Notes: generated from the letters alone by a model not told the origin. A stretch of DNA of 10,296 nt from an uncultured Propionivibrio sp. (GCA_938040985.1 CALHZD010000020.1:1-10296), one strand, 5' to 3'; positions 1 to 5,816 are shown, counted from the first letter of the stretch. Program-made: numbers and translations.

Positions 1-11
1 CGGCGGACGAC

Positions 12-50
12 CTGCCCGCAAGCCCGCGTATTTTGGGCGTTTGCGGGCAG
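12..50. repeat. Long hairpin at left edge, built from two facing repeat ends
   Basis: CTGCCCGCAA (12-21) and TTGCGGGCAG (41-50) are perfect inverted repeats. Inside them GCCC (22-25) pairs with GGGC (35-38), leaving a 9-nt loop and a 2-nt bulge. The hairpin lies downstream of dgkA (minus strand) but no T-run follows on either strand, so a classical terminator is not supported. Each arm resembles the GCGGGC end of the ~39-bp units found at 49-108 and 5949-6185, so it may be two such units meeting head to head. Confidence 0.6.
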
Positions 51-108
51 GCGCCTCTGGAGGCCGCGTAAACACTGGGCTGGCGGGCAGGGCCATCGGG
101 ATGCGGCC
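49..108 (+). repeat. ~39-bp degenerate repeat unit, one full and one partial copy
   Basis: Positions 49-88 form a 40-bp unit that starts AGGCGCCTCTGGAG, has GTAAAC in the middle and ends GGGCTGGCGGGC. A second, partial unit begins AGGGCCATCGGGATG at 89. The same landmarks recur in the block at 5949-6185. The copies are diverged and have no spacers between them. The block lies just downstream of dgkA. Confidence 0.5.
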
Positions 109-118
109 CCGCGCGCCG

Positions 119-493
119 TCAGCCGAGCAGCACGCATGCCCAAACCGCCGCCGCATTGACAAGCGAGAACAATACGGCGGCGCTGCCCGCATCCTTGGCG
201 CGCTTGGCCAGCGGATGCCGCTCCAGGGAAATCCGGTCGATGGCGGCCTCAATCGCCGAATTGAGCAGTTCGACAATCGGAATGAGCAATACGCTGAAGA
301 TCATCAAGGCGCGGCCGACGCCGCCGACCGGCAGGAAAAAGCTCAAAGGGACGAGCACCGCAACGAGCAGCGCTTCATGACGGAAGGCTGCTTCGCTACG
401 CCAGGCTTGGCGCAGCCCGTCGGCCGAATACGCGCAGGCATTGCAGAGCCGCCGGAGGCCGGTTTTCCCCTTGAACGGACTTTCCTCGGACAC
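119..493 (-). CDS. dgkA: Diacylglycerol kinase, DgkA family
   Basis: Small integral inner-membrane kinase that phosphorylates diacylglycerol to phosphatidic acid with ATP, recycling lipid left from membrane-derived glycan synthesis. The 124-residue product is close to the 122 of E. coli DgkA. The family signature is clear: AAFRHE at 35-40, ELLNSAIEAAIDR at 75-87 with the conserved catalytic glutamates (E75, E82) and N78, and RAKDAGSAAV at 98-107. Three hydrophobic segments at about 41-56, 60-80 and 103-123 match the three-helix fold. The start is GTG at 493, with AAAGGA five bases upstream (499-504); there is no ATG early in the frame. It is transcribed away from rpiA, behind a 576-bp repeat-rich spacer. 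No terminator with a T-run is seen after the stop. Confidence 0.95.
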   Translation of the reverse strand: MSEESPFKGKTGLRRLCNACAYSADGLRQAWRSEAAFRHEALLVAVLVPLSFFLPVGGVGRALMIFSVLLIPIVELLNSAIEAAIDRISLERHPLAKRAKDAGSAAVLFSLVNAAAVWACVLLG

Positions 494-570
494 GTTTTTC
501 CTTTCGAGCGATGCGCTGGATTTGAATTGATGCGCATTGTATAGCGGCTTCCCGTTGCCGGGTCGGACGG

Positions 571-655
571 GCGCAGTTTTCCGGTTTATGTTTTTTGATG
601 CCCGGAAGCCCTTGTGTTTAAAGGACTTCAGAGCATTTTATGTTTTCCGCCCTGT
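571..655 (+). repeat. Dispersed ~85-bp repeat, copy A
   Basis: Aligns without gaps to 6194-6278 in the same orientation. I counted 17 differences in the first 80 positions, about 79% identity. Shared blocks include CCGGTTTATG (581-590) and TTTTATGTTTTC (636-647). Here it lies upstream of dgkA; the other copy lies upstream of ubiB. It contains no frame of note and appears to be a longer member of the ~39-bp unit family, since CCGGAAGCCC and GACTTCAGAGCA resemble its landmarks. Confidence 0.65.
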
Positions 656-692
656 TTTTTGTGTGATTCCGAAGGGTGCTTCAGAAGTCTAA

Positions 693-795
693 ATAGCGGC
701 TCAACTTTGCCAAAAGACAAGGCGGCGAGCCGCAGGCAGTATGAGTAATACGGCAAGGCGAGTCAACGCGGTATTTGGGCAAAGGGAGTCGCTAT
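693..795 (+). mobile_element. Correia-like palindromic element, copy 1
   Basis: 103-bp non-coding element with terminal inverted repeats: left end ATAGCGGCTCAACTTTGCC, right end GGCAAAGGGAGTCGCTAT. Internal features in order are CAAGGCGG, a small hairpin GCGG-CGAG-CCGC (722-733), a second hairpin GTAT-GAGTA-ATAC, then GGCAAGGCGAGTCAACG. The order and core resemble what I recall of the short Correia (CREE/NEMIS) elements of Neisseria, although the outer repeats differ. No transposase is encoded, so if mobile it would depend on one supplied elsewhere (MITE-like). Confidence 0.7.
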
Positions 796-901
796 CGCTC
801 GCATTTGCCAAAGACAAGGCGGTAAGCCGCAGGCAGTACGCCTAGTACGGCAAGGCCGGACCAACACAGCAACGCCGTATTTTGGCAAAGGAAGCCGCTA
901 T
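796..901 (+). mobile_element. Correia-like palindromic element, copy 2
   Basis: 106 bp, directly abutting copy 1. It carries TTTGCCAAAGACAAGGCGG, the hairpin GCGG-TAAG-CCGC, the inner hairpin GTAC-GCCTA-GTAC, and a right end GGCAAAGGAAGCCGCTAT. The inner stem has C/G where copies 1 and 3 have T/A, and pairing is kept. Its left terminal repeat is degenerate (CGCTCGCATTTGCC) and fused to the right end of copy 1. Confidence 0.7.
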
Positions 902-1006
902 CGCTCGACTTTGCCAAAAGGCAAGGCGGTAAGCCACAGACAGTATGAGTAATACTCTAAGACGAGTAAGACAAGCCAACGCCGTATTTTTAAGGTAAGC
1001 CGCTAT
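902..1006 (+). mobile_element. Correia-like palindromic element, copy 3, more decayed
   Basis: 105 bp, abutting copy 2 through a junction like the copy 1/2 junction. It has CTTTGCCAAAAGGCAAGGCGG, a hairpin with one mismatch (GCGG-TAAG-CCAC), the inner stem GTAT-GAGTA-ATAC, and a right half altered by extra GACGAGTAAGA sequence. It ends GTAAGCCGCTAT, about 25 bp before the predicted -10 box of rpiA, so its end overlaps the -35 region. Confidence 0.65.
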
Positions 1007-1029
1007 TTCAGGGCGCGCAGGCTTCGCTA

Positions 1030-1035
1030 TACAAT
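1030..1035 (+). promoter_or_regulatory. Possible -10 box for rpiA
   Basis: TACAAT matches TATAAT at five of six positions and lies 34 bp before the rpiA start. No good -35 is seen: 1007-1012 reads TTCAGG at a 17-bp spacing. That -35 region directly follows the end of Correia-like copy 3. Confidence 0.35.
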
Positions 1036-1069
1036 GGCCGCAGCTTTTAACCGATGAAGCGGGGGCGCC

Positions 1070-1729
1070 ATGACACAGGATGATCTGAAACAAGCTGCCG
1101 CACGCGCGGCGCTGGATTACGTGGTCGCAGGGCGGATTGTCGGCGTCGGCACGGGATCGACGGCGCGCTGCTTCATTGATGCCCTGGCCGGCATCAAGGA
1201 CACAATTGCCGGCGCCGTGGCCAGTTCGGAAGATACCCGCCGCCGCCTCGAAGCCTACGGCATCAAGGTCTATGACCTCAATGACATCGACGACCTGCCT
1301 GTCTACATCGACGGCGCCGATGAAATTACGCCGCAACTGCACATGATCAAGGGCGGCGGCGGCGCATTGACGCGGGAAAAAATCATCGCCGCGGTCGCCG
1401 CGAAATTCGTCTGCATTGTCGACAGCTCAAAATCCGTCGACACACTGGGCGCATTCCCGCTGCCGATTGAGGTCATTCCCATGGCGCGCGCGCAGGTTGC
1501 CCGCGAACTGATGCGCCTGGGCGGGCGTCCGACGCTGCGCGAAGGTTTTGTCACCGACAACGGCAATATCATCCTCGACGTGCATGGCCTGCACATCGCC
1601 GACCCCGTCCGCCTCGAAACCGCGCTTGACCATATCGTCGGCATCGTCGCCAGCGGGCTGTTTGCGCGCCGCCCGGCCGATATCTGCCTGATGGGCGCCG
1701 CGCAGGGCGTCGTCACTCTGGGCGGATAA
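1070..1729 (+). CDS. rpiA: Ribose-5-phosphate isomerase A
   Basis: Cytosolic enzyme that interconverts ribose 5-phosphate and ribulose 5-phosphate in the non-oxidative pentose phosphate pathway, feeding nucleotide and amino-acid synthesis. The 219 residues equal the E. coli RpiA length. Family motifs are intact: phosphate-binding GVGTGSTA at 25-32, DGADEI at 81-86 (D81 and D84 in the active site), and KGGGGALTREKI at 94-105 with K94 and the catalytic base E103. FPLPIEVIPMA at 129-139 is also typical. The N-terminus MTQDDLKQAA matches the family, supporting this ATG. The upstream GCGGGGGCGCC is only a rough ribosome-binding site. It diverges from dgkA and converges with yggX. Confidence 0.97.
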   Translation: MTQDDLKQAAARAALDYVVAGRIVGVGTGSTARCFIDALAGIKDTIAGAVASSEDTRRRLEAYGIKVYDLNDIDDLPVYIDGADEITPQLHMIKGGGGALTREKIIAAVAAKFVCIVDSSKSVDTLGAFPLPIEVIPMARAQVARELMRLGGRPTLREGFVTDNGNIILDVHGLHIADPVRLETALDHIVGIVASGLFARRPADICLMGAAQGVVTLGG

Positions 1730-1788
1730 AAACGCGAGGCGCTACCAACCAAACCGCCGAAGCGCCCGGCGGGCAGCGCGCCGTCGAA

Positions 1789-1811
1789 CCGCCTTGCAGG
1801 CGGCGCCTGCA
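1789..1811. other. GC-rich hairpins between convergent rpiA and yggX
   Basis: The 151-bp gap between the two stop codons contains CCGCC-TTGCA-GGCGG (1789-1803) and the overlapping palindrome TGCAGGC-GGC-GCCTGCA (1795-1811). Only one can form at a time. Neither is followed by a T-run on either strand, so intrinsic termination is not shown; they could still act as RNA 3' end structures. Nothing else is seen in the gap. Confidence 0.3.
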
Positions 1812-1880
1812 CGATTGACGGCGATCAGCCGCCGCTGCACTCCTGCACTACGACCGCCGCACGCCGCCTGATCCGCCAGT

Positions 1881-2153
1881 TTATTGTTGCGGCGGCACGT
1901 ATCCCTGCAATTTGTCCGCGCCTTCGCCGAAAAAGTGTTTTTCGAGCTGCTCGGTCAGGTACTTGCGGTGCGCGGCATTGGCCAGATTCAGGTGGTTTTC
2001 ATTGATGATCATCGTCTGCATGCGCACCCACTGCTGCCACGCTTCCTGGGAAACGTGCTCATAGATACGCTTGCCGAGTTCCCCCGGATAAGGCGGCGCG
2101 GCCAGCCCCTCGGCCTCGTAGCCGAGTTTGACGCATTTCACCATTCTTGCCAT
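1881..2153 (-). CDS. yggX: Probable Fe(2+)-trafficking protein, YggX family
   Basis: 90-residue cytosolic protein of the YggX family, linked to iron delivery, protection of Fe-S clusters and resistance to oxidative damage. Diagnostic sequence is seen throughout: MARMVKCVKL at the start with the conserved cysteine C7, then EAEGL, PYPGELGKRI, EAWQQWVRMQTMIINE at 37-52, and HFFGEGADKLQGYVPP at 73-88. Length matches the family (about 90). An upstream GTG at 2162 would add three residues, but the ATG at 2153 gives the canonical MARMV start and has AAGGGAG eight bases upstream. It lies 132 bp downstream of argA on the same strand; a terminator-like structure in between suggests separate transcription. 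Confidence 0.95.
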   Translation of the reverse strand: MARMVKCVKLGYEAEGLAAPPYPGELGKRIYEHVSQEAWQQWVRMQTMIINENHLNLANAAHRKYLTEQLEKHFFGEGADKLQGYVPPQQ

Positions 2154-2189
2154 GAATCGCACTCCCTTGCATCAAAAATGAACGGACAC

Positions 2190-2231
2190 ACAAAAAGAAT
2201 AACCGCGAAGAGCGGCCATAAAAAAGGCCGC
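2190..2231 (-). terminator. Probable argA terminator with two competing hairpins
   Basis: On the minus strand, downstream of argA, GCGGCC (2231-2226) pairs with GGCCGC (2217-2212) around a loop of mostly T. The next hairpin, CCGC-TCTTC-GCGG (2215-2203), is followed by TTATTCTTTTTG, which fits an intrinsic terminator. The two stems share bases 2212-2215, so they exclude each other. Confidence 0.55.
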
Positions 2232-2285
2232 CAATCAGCAATGGCAGGATTGTAGCGCCCTGCCGCCCGCCAGAAACCACGCGCT

Positions 2286-3605
2286 CTACAGTGCCTTCGC
2301 AAAGACTTTGGAACGGCGTTGCAGGTTGTACATCAGCCGTTTTTCCTCCGGCAGATCTTCGACCGACTGCTCGATGAAGCCGCGCTCGCGGAACCAGTGC
2401 GACGTGACCGTCGTCAGGACAAACAGGCGGCGGATGCCCACGGCGCGCGCGCGCGCCTCAATGCGCCGGAGCAGTTTTTCGCCATACCCCCAACGCCTAA
2501 AGTCCGGATGCACCGCCAGGCACGCCAGCTCGGCCTGGTCGTCGCCATAGGGATAGAGGGCGGCGGAACCGACGATCATGCCGTCGTGCTCGACGACCGA
2601 GAAACGGGAAATCTCGCGTTCGAGCAGCTCGCGCGAGCGGCGCACAAGAATGCCGGCGTCTTCCATCGGCTCGATCAGGGCGATCAGGCCGCCGATATCG
2701 TCCGGCCGCGCATCGCGCAGGATTTCCAGCGACTCACGGGTGACGATGGTGCCCACCCCGTCGCGCGAAAACAGTTCGCGCAGCAGCGTGCCGTCTTCGG
2801 CATAACTGATCAGGTGCACGCGGCCGACGCCCGCCCGGCTGGCGCGCACGGCCGCCGGCAGATAACGGCGGATATCGGGCGAAAGCCAGTCGCCTTCCGC
2901 CATGACGCGCTCGGCCGCATCGACCGTCAGTTCGTCGAGCAGTTCGCCCTGGCGGTTCGTCACGCCCTGGCTGTCGGAAAGGAAAATCAGCTTGTCCGCG
3001 CCGATGGCAATCGCCGTCGCCTCCGCCACGTCCTCCATCGACAGATTGAAAATCTCACCCGTCGGGCTCACGCCGATCGGCGATACGGCGACGATATTGC
3101 CGATACGCAGCTGCGCCTTGATTCCTTCCGCATCGACCTTGCGCACGCTACCGGCATATTGCATATCAACGCCGCCGATCACGCCCAGCGGCTTGGCCAC
3201 AAGATAATTGCCGCCGATCACGCGTATCCGGCTGTTGGCCATCGGCGTATCCGGCAAGCCCTGCGAAAGCAGCGCCTCGATCTCCAAATAAACGCTGCCG
3301 ACCGCGTCGATCACGCAATCGAGCGTCACGGCGTCAGTCACCCGGCAACCGTCGTGGAATTTCGATTCCATGCCCTTCTCGCGCAATTCCTCCTCGATCT
3401 GCGGACGCGCGCCATGCACCAGCACCAGATGCACGCCCAACGCCGCCAGCAGATTCGCATCATAGGCCAGCGCCCGCGCAAACGGCCCGGCAATGGCGCG
3501 GCCACCAAAGGCAACGACGAACGTCTTGCCGCGAAACAGATTGATATACGGCGCCACCGCGCGAAATAACGAAACGAATTGCGCGTTCCCCGAATCTTCG
3601 GTCAT
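2286..3605 (-). CDS. argA: N-acetylglutamate synthase (amino-acid N-acetyltransferase)
   Basis: Cytosolic first enzyme of arginine biosynthesis: acetyl-CoA + glutamate to N-acetylglutamate, normally feedback-inhibited by arginine. The 439-residue product (E. coli ArgA 443) has the expected two domains. An amino-acid-kinase-like domain spans about 20-285: LFRGKTFVVAFGG at 23-35, LVHGARPQIEEEL at 62-74, and the regulatory and dimer region. A GNAT domain spans about 295-435, with ELACLAVHPDFRRWGYGEKL at 359-378 holding the acetyl-CoA loop RRWGYG, and HWFRERGF at 403-410. The frame is open upstream to 3884, but MTEDSGNAQF at 3605 matches family N-termini and has AAGGAG (3616-3621) ten bases upstream; the extension is Arg-rich and unlike ArgA. 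rsmE lies upstream on the same strand, 462 bp away. Confidence 0.95.
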   Translation of the reverse strand: MTEDSGNAQFVSLFRAVAPYINLFRGKTFVVAFGGRAIAGPFARALAYDANLLAALGVHLVLVHGARPQIEEELREKGMESKFHDGCRVTDAVTLDCVIDAVGSVYLEIEALLSQGLPDTPMANSRIRVIGGNYLVAKPLGVIGGVDMQYAGSVRKVDAEGIKAQLRIGNIVAVSPIGVSPTGEIFNLSMEDVAEATAIAIGADKLIFLSDSQGVTNRQGELLDELTVDAAERVMAEGDWLSPDIRRYLPAAVRASRAGVGRVHLISYAEDGTLLRELFSRDGVGTIVTRESLEILRDARPDDIGGLIALIEPMEDAGILVRRSRELLEREISRFSVVEHDGMIVGSAALYPYGDDQAELACLAVHPDFRRWGYGEKLLRRIEARARAVGIRRLFVLTTVTSHWFRERGFIEQSVEDLPEEKRLMYNLQRRSKVFAKAL

Positions 3606-4071
3606 CGCATCACCACTCCTTGCCAGCCGGAAAAGCGGATGCCGCTGTGCGCCGATGTGCGCCGGCTTACCGGCAACTTTCCGGTTAATTTTCTGATTCC
3701 AGCGGCGCTTTGCAGGCCTTCCCGACCAAGCATGAAAGCGGCCAACACACGCCCCGGCCCGACCTTTGGGCGCTGCCAACGCCAGGCGAAATCCTGACGC
3801 AGCGCCGGCCGGCGCGCAATAGTTTTGACCGACGCGCCGTCTGCCGCCGTCGCATTGCCGACACGCGCCGACACGGCATGCCACGGCGCAGCCCCGGCGG
3901 AAAGCGGGGAAAGCAGCGGCATGCGCCGGGGTTGCATCGGGGTTGCATCGGAGTTGCGCCGGAATCGAGCGGCGTCCGTTCTGACGCCTTTTCAGCCGCC
4001 GCCGCGTGCTTCGCCGGCCGCAGCGCGGGGCGTGCGCGGCGGCGTGCCAACGCAGTTATCAATCGATTCAT
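3602..4071 (-). pseudogene. Possible frameshifted small gene between rsmE and argA
   Basis: This 462-bp gap shows no gene I recognise. On the minus strand one frame starts at ATG 4071, overlapping the rsmE stop as ATGA. Another ends with TGA at 3602, overlapping the argA start as ATGA. They are out of register by 2 nt, and four imperfect 11-bp repeats (3921-3964) lie where both are open. Removing one 11-bp unit gives one 152-codon frame across the whole gap. The translated product is rich in Arg, Ala and Pro, with no domain I know, no signal peptide and no clear ribosome-binding site. In GC-rich DNA such open frames arise by chance, so this may be non-coding spacer. Confidence 0.25.
3921..3964 (+). 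repeat. Four 11-bp imperfect tandem repeats
   Basis: Units read ATGCGCCGGGG, TTGCATCGGGG, TTGCATCGGAG and TTGCGCCGGAA, end to end. Eleven is not a multiple of three, so a change by one unit would shift any frame crossing it. They lie between argA and rsmE, within the possible frameshifted gene. Confidence 0.75.
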
Positions 4072-4847
4072 TCAAGCGGCGCACCCGAAGCCCAATCGCC
4101 CCACAGCGCCTGAATAGCGGCCACCGCCGCCATCCCTGCCGTTTCCGTGCGCAGCACGCGCGGCCCGAGCCGAACGGCGCGAAAGCCGGCGTCGGCGGCC
4201 AAGGCCGTCTCTGCCGCATCCAGCCCGCCTTCGGCGCCGATCAGCAGCTCGACGCCGCTCCCCGGCGCGGGCGGCGTCAACGTCGGCAAGGCCGCAGCCG
4301 CGGCCGGCGACAGACACAGGCGCAGCGCAGGCGATTCTAGCGAGGCGGGCGACATAAATAGCTGCTTTAGCCAGGCATCAAGATCAATAATTTCCTCCAC
4401 GACCGGCAAACGATTGCGGCCGCACTGCTCACACGCCGCCGCGACCACCGCGCGCCAGTGCGCGACCCGGCGCGCGGCGCGTTCGCCGTCCAGACGCAGC
4501 ACGCTGCGCTGCGAGCGCACCGGCACGATGCGCGCCACGCCCAGTTCGACCGCCTTCTGCACGGTGGCGTCCATTTTGTCGCCCGTTTGCAGCGCCTGGA
4601 TCAAGGTTACCGGCAAATGCGATTCACGCTCGCAGTCAAGCCATGCCAGCACGTCGACGCACACGCCCGCGCGTCCTGCAGCAACGATGCGTCCCCGATA
4701 CTCGCCGCCGCGGCCGTCAAACAGCGTCAACGCATCGCCTTCACGCAGGCGCAGGACGCGGCAGGCGTGGCGCGCCTGCGCTTCGGGCAGATCGAAGCTT
4801 GCGCCGGCGCGCAGGGGCGCAGGATAGTAAAAACGCGGAGAAGCCAT
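4068..4847 (-). CDS. rsmE: 16S rRNA m3U1498 methyltransferase
   Basis: SPOUT-class methyltransferase that uses S-adenosylmethionine to methylate N3 of U1498 in 16S rRNA within the 30S subunit. The 259-residue product (E. coli RsmE 243) begins MASPRFYYPAPL, like the family start, with an N-terminal PUA-like RNA-binding domain to about 70 containing HACRVLRLREGD at 27-38. The C-terminal knotted domain has KMDATVQKAVELGV at 91-104, ACEQCGRN at 138-145, the SAM-loop LLIGAEGGLD at 201-210 and LGPRVLRTETA at 227-237. The frame is open to 5075, but that extension overlaps the divergent SDR gene and matches nothing. No ribosome-binding site precedes this ATG; instead a perfect TATAAT lies six bases before it. 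Confidence 0.95.
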   Translation of the reverse strand: MASPRFYYPAPLRAGASFDLPEAQARHACRVLRLREGDALTLFDGRGGEYRGRIVAAGRAGVCVDVLAWLDCERESHLPVTLIQALQTGDKMDATVQKAVELGVARIVPVRSQRSVLRLDGERAARRVAHWRAVVAAACEQCGRNRLPVVEEIIDLDAWLKQLFMSPASLESPALRLCLSPAAAAALPTLTPPAPGSGVELLIGAEGGLDAAETALAADAGFRAVRLGPRVLRTETAGMAAVAAIQALWGDWASGAPLE

Positions 4848-4853
4848 GCCGCC

Positions 4854-4859
4854 ATTATA
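4854..4859 (-). promoter_or_regulatory. TATAAT box immediately upstream of rsmE start
   Basis: On the minus strand the sequence reads TATAATGGCGGC then the ATG. A perfect -10 hexamer ends six bases before the start codon, so transcription would begin at or next to the A of ATG. A weak -35 (CTGACG, 4875-4880, spacing 15) is the best seen. This suggests a leaderless or nearly leaderless rsmE mRNA, consistent with no Shine-Dalgarno sequence. Confidence 0.45.
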
Positions 4860-4897
4860 AGGACGCCCGCCGCTCGTCAGCGCAGTCTCGCCAAAGC

Positions 4898-4927
4898 TTG
4901 GCAGTGTCCGGCAAGCTCTGGCATGAT
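4898..4927 (+). promoter_or_regulatory. Possible promoter for the SDR gene
   Basis: TTGGCA (4898-4903) and CATGAT (4922-4927) are separated by 18 bp and each match the sigma-70 consensus at four of six positions or better. The -35 overlaps the inverted repeat GCCAA-AGC-TTGGC (4890-4902). A related sequence, GGCAAGCTCTGGC (4910-4922), lies 20 bp further on, about two helical turns, so an operator is conceivable. Confidence 0.3.
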
Positions 4928-5000
4928 GGAACAAAAATAAACAAAACAAAGACAAACGAGACCGACACGAACGAAGCAAACGAAACAGAAAGGAAATGAA

Positions 5001-5744
5001 ATGCATGCGTTGAAAGCCCTGGTCACGGGGCATTCGCGCGGGCTGGGCGCCGCCGTCACCGAAGCGTTTCTGCAACGCGGCGTCCCCGTGCTAGCCTGCG
5101 CGCGTCAGGAAAATGCCGATCTGGCAACGCGTTTTCCGGAACTGCTGCGCCAGCAACAGATTGATCTGGGCGACACGGCCGCGCTGGCGGCATGGCTCGA
5201 CGGCGAGGCGCTCGACCCGTTCTGCGCCGACGCCGGCACGCTGATTCTGATTAACAACGCCGGCGTGCTCGGCCCGGTCGGCTCGCTGGACAGCCAGAAT
5301 CCCGCAGCCATCGGCCAGGCCGTCGCGCTGAATGTCGGCGCGCCGCTGATGCTCGCCGCGGCGCTGGCGCAGCGGCACGCCGGCGAGCTGCGCATCCTGC
5401 ACATTTCCAGCGGCGCGGCGCGCTTCGCCTATCCCGGCTGGTCAATCTACGGCGCAACCAAGGCGGCGCTCGACCAGCACGCGCGCGCCGTTGCGGCGGG
5501 GAACCGCGACGACCGCCGCATTTGCAGCCTGGCGCCCGGCGTCATCGATACGGACATGCAGACGGAAATTCGCAGCCTGCCCGAAACCAGCTTCCCGATG
5601 CTGAAAAAATTCCAGAAACTCAAACGCAACGGCCTGCTGACCCCGCCCACCGAAGCCGCCGCCCGCATTGTCGGGTACGTGCTCGACCCGGACTTCGGCA
5701 GCCTCGCCACGGCCGACCTGCGTGAGCTGATCAGCGGCGAATAG
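5001..5744 (+). CDS. Short-chain dehydrogenase/reductase (SDR), sepiapterin/benzil-reductase-like
   Basis: NAD(P)H-dependent oxidoreductase of the classical SDR family, 247 residues, cytosolic; the substrate cannot be read from sequence. The Rossmann cofactor motif is TGHSRGLG at 9-16, followed by NNAGVLGP at 85-92 and N111. The catalytic set is present: S137 (ISSGAA), Y150 and K154 (YGATK). APGVIDTDMQ at 178-187 is the usual loop after strand 6. The TGHSRGLG form and the VIDTDMQ region recall the benzil/sepiapterin-reductase subgroup, which is an inference. AAGGA (4990-4994) lies six bases before the ATG. The leader is A-rich and nearly free of T. The gene diverges from rsmE and ends before a repeat block. 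Confidence 0.9.
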   Translation: MHALKALVTGHSRGLGAAVTEAFLQRGVPVLACARQENADLATRFPELLRQQQIDLGDTAALAAWLDGEALDPFCADAGTLILINNAGVLGPVGSLDSQNPAAIGQAVALNVGAPLMLAAALAQRHAGELRILHISSGAARFAYPGWSIYGATKAALDQHARAVAAGNRDDRRICSLAPGVIDTDMQTEIRSLPETSFPMLKKFQKLKRNGLLTPPTEAAARIVGYVLDPDFGSLATADLRELISGE

Positions 5745-5770
5745 CCGGCATCGCCGGAGCAGCGCACTTC

Positions 5771-5794
5771 AAAAGGGCTGACCGAAGCGCTTTT
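5771..5794. terminator. Possible bidirectional terminator after the SDR gene
   Basis: AAAAGGGC (5771-5778) pairs with GCGCTTTT (5787-5794) with one G-G mismatch and an 8-nt loop. A on the left arm and T on the right give a run of T downstream on both strands. It lies 27 bp after the SDR stop. It also overlaps a repeat unit, so the structure may be incidental. Confidence 0.4.
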
Positions 5795-5816
5795 ATCCAC
5801 TGGCATCTCCGGAGTG
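5775..5816 (-). repeat. ~39-bp degenerate repeat unit, inverted copy
   Basis: Read on the minus strand, this begins CACTCCGGAGATGCC, continues GTGGATAAAAGCGCTTC and ends GGTCAGCCC. It carries the same landmarks as the plus-strand units at 5949-6185, but points away from them on the other side of Correia-like copy 4. Confidence 0.5.

Larger units (their letters stand above)
494..1069. other. Repeat-filled divergent spacer between dgkA and rpiA
   Basis: This 576-bp stretch has no credible gene. It holds a T-rich degenerate repeat (571-655) with a second copy before ubiB, then three Correia-like elements in tandem (693-1006), and the probable rpiA promoter (1030-1035). Reading frames crossing it are short or run antisense into rpiA. 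Confidence 0.8.

Noticed and set aside
12..50. dgkA terminator
   Set aside because: The stem is strong but no T-run follows on the dgkA strand; it is better explained as facing repeat ends.
842..1342. 166-codon minus-strand open frame through the element array and rpiA
   Set aside because: It crosses two Correia-like elements and runs antisense to RpiA active-site sequence.
2319..3569. 416-codon plus-strand open frame opposite argA
   Set aside because: It is antisense to a clearly recognisable ArgA, has no family resemblance, and reflects GC-rich codon structure.
4102..4112. Neisseriaceae DNA uptake sequence (GCGCCTGAA-like)
   Set aside because: I found no full 10-12-base uptake sequence such as GCCGTCTGAA in the window; this single partial match lies within rsmE and is likely chance.
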